A DNA stretch of 6,405 nt, from positions 1 to 6,405 of the forward strand of contig JASMAE010000088.1 of assembly GCA_030754475.1 (NCBI GenBank). Direction: 5' to 3'. Shown here piece by piece: positions 1-4,432 of the stretch. Origin of the DNA: Rhodospirillales bacterium. Its GTDB lineage: Bacteria > Pseudomonadota > Alphaproteobacteria > Rhodospirillales > JASLLV01. Under the pieces are notes generated by a model that was given only the letters and a program-made list of their open reading frames with translations, was not told where the DNA came from and made no database searches. Within the stretch, counting starts at the first letter, position 1; every line of letters begins with the position of its first letter. The translations under genes were made by a program, and so were the position numbers.

Positions 1-512
1 AGCGCGGCGATGGAGTGGACGGCACAGGCGCGCCGGAGCGTCGCCGGCGCCGCCTCCGATAGCCCGAGACAGCGAACCTTTCCTTGCTCCACCAGCCGGG
101 CCATGGCGCCGACGGTGTCTTCGATCGGCGTTTCGCGATCGACCCGGTGAAGGTAGTAGAGATCGATCACGTCGACGCCGAGGCGCCCGAGGCTGGCATC
201 ACACGCCTGGGCCACGTATTCGGGGCGCCCGTTGATGGACGGCCGGTCTTCGGCGTCGCGAACCGGGCCGAACTTGGTCGCGACCACGACGGCGTCGCGC
301 CGGCCCTTGAGCGCCCGGCCGAGAAGCGCCTCGTTCCGGCCGCGGCCATAGGCGTCGGCGGTATCGAAGAAGTTTACGCCGAGCGCGATGGCGCGATGGA
401 TCGTGGCGATCGCCTCGGCCTCGTCGCCGGCGCCGTAGTCGCCGGTCATGGTCATGCACCCAAGCCCGACCGCCGAGACCTCGAGCGCGTCGCCGATTGG
501 TCGATACTGCAC
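1..512 (-). CDS. Aldo/keto reductase, N-terminal 170 residues (3' end beyond window)
   Basis: This NAD(P)H-dependent aldo/keto reductase should reduce aldehydes or ketones to alcohols in the cytoplasm; the substrate cannot be told from sequence. The translation starts MQYRPIGDALEVSAVGLGCM and shows the family's catalytic tetrad in order: Asp50 and Tyr55 in NFFDTADAYG, Lys80 in VATKFG and His122 in YYLHRVD. The later block VEQGKVRCLGLSE (141-153) is the usual barrel strand after the active site. The family is normally about 320-330 residues, so roughly half is visible and the reading frame runs off the left edge without a stop. I chose the GTG at 512-510 because AGGGGAGG lies 6 bases upstream; the adjacent GTG at 515 is too close to that site. 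The gene follows the EamA transporter by 79 bases on the same strand. It resembles the aryl-alcohol-dehydrogenase-like/AKR13-type group, but that subgroup call is tentative. Confidence 0.93.
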   Translation of the reverse strand, partial: MQYRPIGDALEVSAVGLGCMTMTGDYGAGDEAEAIATIHRAIALGVNFFDTADAYGRGRNEALLGRALKGRRDAVVVATKFGPVRDAEDRPSINGRPEYVAQACDASLGRLGVDVIDLYYLHRVDRETPIEDTVGAMARLVEQGKVRCLGLSEAAPATLRRACAVHSIAA

Positions 513-518
513 CACCCA

Positions 519-526
519 CCTCCCCT
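519..526 (-). promoter_or_regulatory. Strong ribosome binding site of the aldo/keto reductase
   Basis: AGGGGAGG on the minus strand ends 6 bases before the GTG at 512. It decides between two consecutive GTG codons (515 and 512) and supports a translated gene where there is no suitable ATG near the expected N terminus. Confidence 0.7.
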
Positions 527-591
527 GCTTGCGTTACCGCTGGCCGTGGCGGGGATCATAGCCGCACTCGCCTGGGCCTGGCGCGGGAGAA

Positions 592-1506
592 TTAGCGCGC
601 CCCACCCTTGCCGCCGTCGGCCCCCTTCCGTTCGCGGGACGCGAGATACAGCACGGCCGCGAAGATCATGATGCCGCCCGTCCATGTCCAGACGCCAGGC
701 ACCTCGGCGAAGATCAAGTAACCGACGAGCGCCGCCCAAATTAGGCGCGAGAAGTCCACCGGCAGGACGGCGGTGGCGTCGGCCTCCTTGAAGGCCTGGG
801 CCATGAAAATCTGAGAGGTCGAGTGCGCCGCGCCAATGCCCGCAAGCCAGGCGAGCTCTTCGAGGCTCGGCGTCCGCCAGAACGGAAGCGCCGCGATGAG
901 CGCGAACGGCATGACGATGATCGCGACGTAGAGCGTGATGGTCAGGCTCGATTCGGTCCGCGACAGCACCTTGACCATGATCATCGCCGAGCCCCAGCAG
1001 AGCGAGGCGAAAAGCACGATTAGCGAGCCGGTGTCCACCGCGATCAATCCGGGCCGGATGACGACCAGCGCGCCGGCGAAGCCGAGCGCGAGGGCGGCGG
1101 CGCGGCGCATTCGTAGGGCCTCGCCAAGAACGAGGATCGCGAGCGCGCTCGCGAACAAAGGCCCGGTGAAGTTCAACGCCGTCAGCTTGGCGAGCGGTAC
1201 CAGGCTGAGCCCGAGCATGAAGCTCAATCCCCCGAACACGTTGAAGCCGCCGCGCAACAGATGGAGCCGCAGCCGGTTCGTCCGAAGGGGCGCTAGGCCG
1301 TAGCGCAGGAACACCGGCGCCAGAGTGAGAAGCCCGAACACCGAGCGAAAGAAGCCGATTTCGAAGGGGTGGAGATCGGTGGCAAGGTGCTTGACGCCGG
1401 CGCTCATCAAGGTGCTGGCGACCGCCGAGACCGCGAAGAACGCGACCCCGCGCATCGTCCCGGACGCGGGCGACCGCTTATTCGCCGGGTTCGGCGTGCC
1501 GGGCAC
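592..1506 (-). CDS. EamA/DMT-superfamily transporter (RhaT-type, 10 TM)
   Basis: This is an inner-membrane permease of the drug/metabolite transporter superfamily, 304 residues, the usual length for the ten-helix EamA type. Two EamA repeats can be seen, at about residues 21-150 and 160-290. Hydrophobic segments lie near 21-38, 48-67, 84-103, 106-127, 135-151, 159-180, 188-210, 218-238, 245-267 and 273-289. The segment ending the first repeat (NFTGPLFASALAILVLGEAL, then FAGALVVIRPG) is very typical of the family, as is LPVDFSRLIWAALVGYLIFAE in the second. The C terminus is short and basic (RERKGADGGKGGAR). The substrate is unknown; relatives move amino acids, nucleosides, riboflavin or S-adenosylmethionine. 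The start taken is GTG at 1506, leaving 6 bases after the oxidoreductase stop; the ATG at 1455 (residue 18) is a credible alternative because the first 17 residues are polar and no strong ribosome binding site favours either. Tight spacing suggests translation coupled to the upstream oxidase. Confidence 0.93.
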   Translation of the reverse strand: MPGTPNPANKRSPASGTMRGVAFFAVSAVASTLMSAGVKHLATDLHPFEIGFFRSVFGLLTLAPVFLRYGLAPLRTNRLRLHLLRGGFNVFGGLSFMLGLSLVPLAKLTALNFTGPLFASALAILVLGEALRMRRAAALALGFAGALVVIRPGLIAVDTGSLIVLFASLCWGSAMIMVKVLSRTESSLTITLYVAIIVMPFALIAALPFWRTPSLEELAWLAGIGAAHSTSQIFMAQAFKEADATAVLPVDFSRLIWAALVGYLIFAEVPGVWTWTGGIMIFAAVLYLASRERKGADGGKGGAR

Positions 1507-1512
1507 GCGATT

Positions 1513-2670
1513 TCAACCGGCTGCGGCCGCGCGGGCGAACCGCTCCACCGAAAACGGATGGATGTCGAACGAGGGTTTCCGGCCCGCCATCACGTCTGCG
1601 AGCAGCCGGGCCGAGACCGGGCCGCCCGTGTACCCGGTTCCGGTCACGGCGTTGAAGAAATTGGGAATGCCCGGAACCGGGCCGAGGACCGGCAGGTTGT
1701 CGCCGACGATGTTGCGGCCCGCCCAGCACCGGATGAGCCGAAGCCGGGCGACGTCGGGGATCACACTCTGGGCGACGCCCAAATTGTGCTCCATGCTCTC
1801 GCGCCCGACTTCCGCGTGCCCCCGCGCCGATTCGCCGTGCGCCGGCCAGCCGCCACCGATGAGCAAGTTGCCGTTGGTCGCCTGCTTCGCCGTCAGGCGT
1901 GCGCCCGCGTGCTGGACGAGGTGGGTGAGGAATGGCGCCGCCGGCTCGGTCACGTTCATATGCAGGTTCACGCCCCCCACCGGCATCGAGAAACCCACCA
2001 TTCGGGCGATCGCGTCCGACCAGGGGCCTGCGGCGTTGACGACGCGCGAACACCGGATCCGCGCGCGGCTGGTGGCGGCGACGTATGAACCCGATGCCCG
2101 CTCGAGCGCCAGAAGCTCGGTCCCGCGCCACAGACGCACCCCGGCGCGCAACGCCGCCCGCCACAGCGCCGGTGTCGCCAGCGTTGGGTTGATCCTGCCT
2201 TCCAAGGCGCAGAATTCGGCGCCGACCACGCGCTCCGACAGATAGGGCGCGAGCGTGAAGAGCGCGGCGCCGGTAACGAGCTCGACCGTGGCCCCGTAAT
2301 GGCGCTCACGCGCCATCTTGATCTCCAGGAATCGCAGTTGCGCGTCCGTGACCGCGACCATCAAACCACCGGTGACCGCAAGCTCGATGTCGTCATCGAG
2401 CTCATCGGCCAGCTCACGCCAGGTCCGGATCGCTTCCAGGCGCAACGGCGTCGTCTGGGCGCGGGCCTCGATCATCGCCTCGCCCTCTTCGACGAACAGC
2501 GATGACGGAAGCTGGACGTGCAGGCTTCCCGCATTGGTGCCGGAGGCTTCGGTGTTGAGATCGCCGCGCTCGACCAACAGCACGTCGACACCGTCGCGCG
2601 CGAGGTAATAGGCCGCGGCGCAGCCCATGATGCCGCCGCCGACCACCAAGACGTCCGTTTCGGTGTCCAC
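1513..2670 (-). CDS. FAD-dependent oxidoreductase, DAO family (glycine/sarcosine/opine-oxidase-like)
   Basis: This flavoenzyme probably oxidises the C-N bond of an amino acid, N-methyl amino acid or opine-like compound to an imine, passing electrons to oxygen or the respiratory chain. Numbered from the GTG at 2670 (385 residues), the N terminus is a Rossmann FAD motif, DVLVVGGGIMGCAAAYYLA (6-24), with Glu34 at the end of the second strand for the ribose. SGTNAGSLHVQ (43-53) is the segment seen in HcnC/OoxB-like DadA relatives. VVNAAGPWSD (210-219) is the second dinucleotide-domain motif, and LPVLGPVPG (326-334) with GTGYTGGP (344-351) forms the C-terminal FAD contact. Substrate is not predictable; glycine oxidase ThiO is possible, but no thiamine genes are nearby. 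An in-frame TTG at 2688 would add six residues. I prefer GTG because the TTG is preceded within 2 bases by an inverted repeat, while CGGAAAG lies just before GTG, though neither site is strong. It follows tlyA and is 6 bases ahead of the transporter. Confidence 0.88.
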   Translation of the reverse strand: MDTETDVLVVGGGIMGCAAAYYLARDGVDVLLVERGDLNTEASGTNAGSLHVQLPSSLFVEEGEAMIEARAQTTPLRLEAIRTWRELADELDDDIELAVTGGLMVAVTDAQLRFLEIKMARERHYGATVELVTGAALFTLAPYLSERVVGAEFCALEGRINPTLATPALWRAALRAGVRLWRGTELLALERASGSYVAATSRARIRCSRVVNAAGPWSDAIARMVGFSMPVGGVNLHMNVTEPAAPFLTHLVQHAGARLTAKQATNGNLLIGGGWPAHGESARGHAEVGRESMEHNLGVAQSVIPDVARLRLIRCWAGRNIVGDNLPVLGPVPGIPNFFNAVTGTGYTGGPVSARLLADVMAGRKPSFDIHPFSVERFARAAAAG

Positions 2671-2690
2671 GCGCTTTCCGATTCTCAAAT

Positions 2691-2705
2691 GTCCGATGGA
2701 CGGAC
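2691..2705 (-). repeat. Inverted repeat (5-bp stem, 5-nt loop) between tlyA and the oxidoreductase
   Basis: The arms GTCCG and CGGAC (2691-2695 and 2701-2705) flank a 5-base loop. In the transcript this sits 2 bases before the possible TTG start at 2688 and 20 bases before the preferred GTG at 2670. No run of T follows, so it is not a Rho-independent terminator. It could shape initiation or be chance in GC-rich DNA. Confidence 0.35.
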
Positions 2706-2721
2706 CCGCAATGAACGTCTT

Positions 2722-2733
2722 GCGCGGCCGCGC
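2722..2733 (-). repeat. 12-base perfect palindrome at the tlyA stop codon
   Basis: GCGCGGCCGCGC reads the same on both strands and directly follows the tlyA TGA (2736-2734). As RNA it can fold only into a 4-bp stem with a GGCC loop. No T-tract follows. With G+C this high the palindrome may be incidental. Confidence 0.3.
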
Positions 2734-3549
2734 TCAACTCTCGGGAACACCCGTGCCGGCCGGATTTTGCCCGCGGTTGGGCGCGCGCGCAAGAACGACC
2801 GTCCCGGCCTTACCCCGGATCGCGGTAATCAGAAATTCCCTATTCCCCTTGGGCCCCTTGATGGGGCTTTCGACCACGCCGAGAACCCGCCAGCCGGGGC
2901 GGGTCGCGAGCCAGGTTCGAATCCGTTCGCACGCGCGAGCGTGCAGCGCGGAATCGCGGACGACTCCGCCCTTTCCGACGCTCGCTCGGCCCACCTCGAA
3001 CTGCGGTTTGATCAGGGCGACCAATGCCGCTTCGGGGGCGCAGAGCGCCATGGGCGCCGGCAACACCGTCTCAAGCCCGATGAAGCTCGCATCGCAAGTG
3101 ATGAAATCGACAGCCTCGGGAACCTCGGCGCGCGTAAGGTAGCGCGCGTTGACGCCTTCGAGAACCACCACCCGCGCGTCCTGGCGCAAGCGCCAGTCGA
3201 GCTGGGCGCGGCCCACGTCTACCGCGTACACCCTTGTCGCGCCGTGCGCGATCAGCACGTCGGTAAACCCGCCCGTCGAGGCCCCTACGTCGAGCGCGAT
3301 CCGGCCCGCGGGGTTGAGAGCGAAGTGCTTGAGCGCGTGCGCGAGCTTGAGACCGCCGCGCGACGCCCACGGGTGCTCCTTGGTCCGGACCGTGACTTCG
3401 GCATCCGCGGTTACCTGACTTCCGGGCTTGTCGGCACGCGCGCCGGCTACATAGACCGCGCCCGCCATGACGAACGCTTGCGCGCGCGAGCGATTTTCGG
3501 CGAGCCCGCGCTCGACCAGCAATTGATCGAGCCGCCGCTTGGCGCTCAT
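2734..3549 (-). CDS. tlyA: TlyA-family 16S/23S rRNA 2'-O-methyltransferase
   Basis: TlyA transfers a methyl group from S-adenosylmethionine to cytidine 2'-OH in rRNA (C1409 of 16S and/or C1920 of 23S in studied bacteria), which affects capreomycin sensitivity; the old name is hemolysin A. At 271 residues it has the two expected domains. An N-terminal S4 RNA-binding domain spans about 5-60 (RRLDQLLVERGLAENRSRAQ). An FtsJ-like methyltransferase domain begins at SRGGLKL (63-69), with the cofactor motif LDVGASTGGFTD (86-97). The K-D-K-E active-site set is intact: Lys68, Asp153 (CDASF), Lys181 (IKPQFE) and Glu238 (GNREFL). The complete S4 domain and length fit the longer type-II form, which modifies both subunits; that is an inference. 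The tail after residue 245 is low-complexity and probably not catalytic. The ATG start is natural for an S4 domain, but has only weak Shine-Dalgarno character, so coupling with the dapB-like gene 36 bases upstream is plausible. Confidence 0.96.
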   Translation of the reverse strand: MSAKRRLDQLLVERGLAENRSRAQAFVMAGAVYVAGARADKPGSQVTADAEVTVRTKEHPWASRGGLKLAHALKHFALNPAGRIALDVGASTGGFTDVLIAHGATRVYAVDVGRAQLDWRLRQDARVVVLEGVNARYLTRAEVPEAVDFITCDASFIGLETVLPAPMALCAPEAALVALIKPQFEVGRASVGKGGVVRDSALHARACERIRTWLATRPGWRVLGVVESPIKGPKGNREFLITAIRGKAGTVVLARAPNRGQNPAGTGVPES

Positions 3550-3551
3550 GG

Positions 3552-3565
3552 GGCCGGTTCCGGCC
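3552..3565 (-). repeat. GC-rich inverted repeat over the tlyA ribosome-binding position
   Basis: Arms GGCCGG (3552-3557) and CCGGCC (3560-3565) are separated by two bases; as RNA this gives a 5-bp stem with a 4-base loop. It begins 3 bases before the tlyA ATG, exactly where a ribosome binding site should be, and no good Shine-Dalgarno sequence is otherwise visible. It could lower independent initiation so that tlyA depends on ribosomes finishing the upstream gene. No T-tract, so not a terminator. Confidence 0.4.
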
Positions 3566-3572
3566 GAAGGCT

Positions 3573-3585
3573 CGGTCGCCGACCG
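3573..3585 (-). repeat. Inverted repeat directly after the dapB-like stop codon
   Basis: CGGTC (3573-3577) and GACCG (3581-3585) form a 5-bp stem with a 3-base loop, abutting the TGA at 3588-3586. Together with the repeat at 3552-3565 it fills most of the 36-base junction. There is no T-run, so a Rho-independent terminator is unlikely; an RNA-stability or processing role is possible but unproven. Confidence 0.35.
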
Positions 3586-4389
3586 TCAGGCATCGAAAAG
3601 GAGCCGGTCGAGGCCCCGGACGACGCCTTTCAGTCGCGGCGCCTTGCGCGCCGCCAGCAGCGTTCCCGCAACATACGGCTCGGCGCTTTCACCGCCGTCG
3701 TGGCGGAGGGTCAGTCGTTCCCCCGTGAGACCAAAGATGGCCTCGACCGCGAGAACGTAGCCCGGAAGACGCATCGAATGGACGCGCACGCCCGCGATCT
3801 CGGCGCCGCGGGTCTCCGTGGGGCCCCTGAGCGCGTCGAGCGCGACGCCCGAACGCGGCTTTCGCACCGAACCCAGCCGTTCGGCGAGTTCGCGCGCGGT
3901 GCCGCTGGGAACGTCCGGCTTCTCCGCCCGGGCGTAGTCGAGCACCTCCCATTGCGGCACGTGGGCCGCGGCGATGGCAGCGAAGTGCTGCATTAGCGCC
4001 GCCGTCAATGTGAAGTTGCCGGACCCCACGACGCCGACGCCTCTCTCGCGGGCCAGGGCGTCGATCTCGTCATAGTCGGCGGCGGTCAGCCCCGACGTTC
4101 CCACCACGACGCCGACGCCACGTTCGATGGCCTCGAGCACGTGCTCCTTGACCGATGCGGGCGCGGTATAGTCGATCAGTACATCGGCGGGTGCGGCGAG
4201 CGCGTCGGCAACGCTCGGCGCAATCACCAGGCCAAGATCCTCACGGCCGAGCGCCGCCCCCAGATCACGGCCCGCGTCTTTGCGCGCGACCGCGCCCGAG
4301 AGCGTCAGGTCATCGGCTTCGACGATCGCAGGCACGAGGACGCGGCCCACCCACCCGGTCGCGCCGGCGACGCAAATCCTTAGGGTCAT
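3586..4389 (-). CDS. dapB: DapB-family dihydrodipicolinate reductase homologue lacking the catalytic His pair
   Basis: By overall fold this is 4-hydroxy-tetrahydrodipicolinate reductase, the NAD(P)H enzyme of lysine/diaminopimelate synthesis. Length is 267 residues, normal for DapB. The N terminus has the nucleotide-binding loop VAGATGWVGR (7-16), then LIDYTAP (71-77), VVGTSGLT (95-102), GSGNFTLTAAL (122-132) and the substrate loop KPDVPSGTA (157-165), which keeps Lys157 and PSGTA. The usual E-[IV]-x-E-x-H-H segment instead reads EVLDYARAEK, so Ala153 and Arg154 replace the two histidines of the E. coli enzyme (H159/H160). The C-terminal part (HSMRLPGYVLAVEAIFG, LRHDGGESAEPYVAGTL) also departs from the classical RAGDIVGEHT-type sequence. 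It may be a divergent reductase with another substrate, so the symbol reflects family only. The start is ATG 4389, which has GGGGGAA 5-6 bases upstream and begins the Rossmann fold; a longer frame to 4494 would overlap dxs and add unrelated residues. It lies 43 bases after dxs. Confidence 0.85.
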   Translation of the reverse strand: MTLRICVAGATGWVGRVLVPAIVEADDLTLSGAVARKDAGRDLGAALGREDLGLVIAPSVADALAAPADVLIDYTAPASVKEHVLEAIERGVGVVVGTSGLTAADYDEIDALARERGVGVVGSGNFTLTAALMQHFAAIAAAHVPQWEVLDYARAEKPDVPSGTARELAERLGSVRKPRSGVALDALRGPTETRGAEIAGVRVHSMRLPGYVLAVEAIFGLTGERLTLRHDGGESAEPYVAGTLLAARKAPRLKGVVRGLDRLLFDA

Positions 4390-4394
4390 CGTCG

Positions 4395-4401
4395 TTCCCC
4401 C
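4395..4401 (-). promoter_or_regulatory. Ribosome binding site of the dapB-like gene
   Basis: The purine-rich GGGGGAA on the minus strand lies 5 bases before ATG 4389. It decides the start in favour of 4389 over upstream in-frame codons lying inside the end of dxs. Confidence 0.6.
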
Positions 4402-4413
4402 ACCAACCGCCTC

Positions 4414-4428
4414 GGAGGCGGCGCCTCC
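4414..4428 (-). repeat. GC-rich hairpin between dxs and the dapB-like gene
   Basis: GGAGGC (4414-4419) and GCCTCC (4423-4428) form a 6-bp stem with a 3-base loop, starting 4 bases after the dxs TGA (4435-4433). No T-tract follows, so it is not a standard intrinsic terminator. It may affect transcript stability or attenuate read-through from dxs. Confidence 0.45.
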
Positions 4429-4432
4429 CGCC

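Noticed and set aside
199..519. A minus-strand frame of 106 codons beginning near the aldo/keto reductase start
   Set aside because: It is out of frame with the tetrad-bearing protein and is strongly Arg-rich, typical of a shifted frame in GC-rich coding DNA.
555..560. TATGAT on the minus strand, a possible -10 element upstream of the aldo/keto reductase
   Set aside because: No convincing -35 hexamer is found 16-18 bases upstream (the best is CGCCAG-like). A single hexamer match is weak evidence for a promoter, so it is not annotated.
513..591. Possible terminator between the transporter and the aldo/keto reductase
   Set aside because: No stable stem followed by a T-run is present; the gap holds only the ribosome binding site and GC-rich sequence.
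84..671. A 195-codon plus-strand open frame across the aldo/keto reductase and the end of the transporter
   Set aside because: It lies opposite the aldo/keto reductase, whose catalytic tetrad is intact on the minus strand; the plus-strand translation has no family features.
1325..2245. A 306-codon plus-strand open frame antisense to the transporter start and the oxidoreductase
   Set aside because: Low-complexity Arg/Ala/Pro/Ser composition with no domain, opposite a clear FAD oxidoreductase; a shadow of that gene.
2518..3996. A 492-codon open frame on the plus strand, antisense to the oxidoreductase, tlyA and dapB-like genes
   Set aside because: Its translation is rich in Arg, Ala, Gly and His without any recognisable domain, and it lies opposite three well-supported genes. 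Long antisense frames are expected in DNA with this G+C content.
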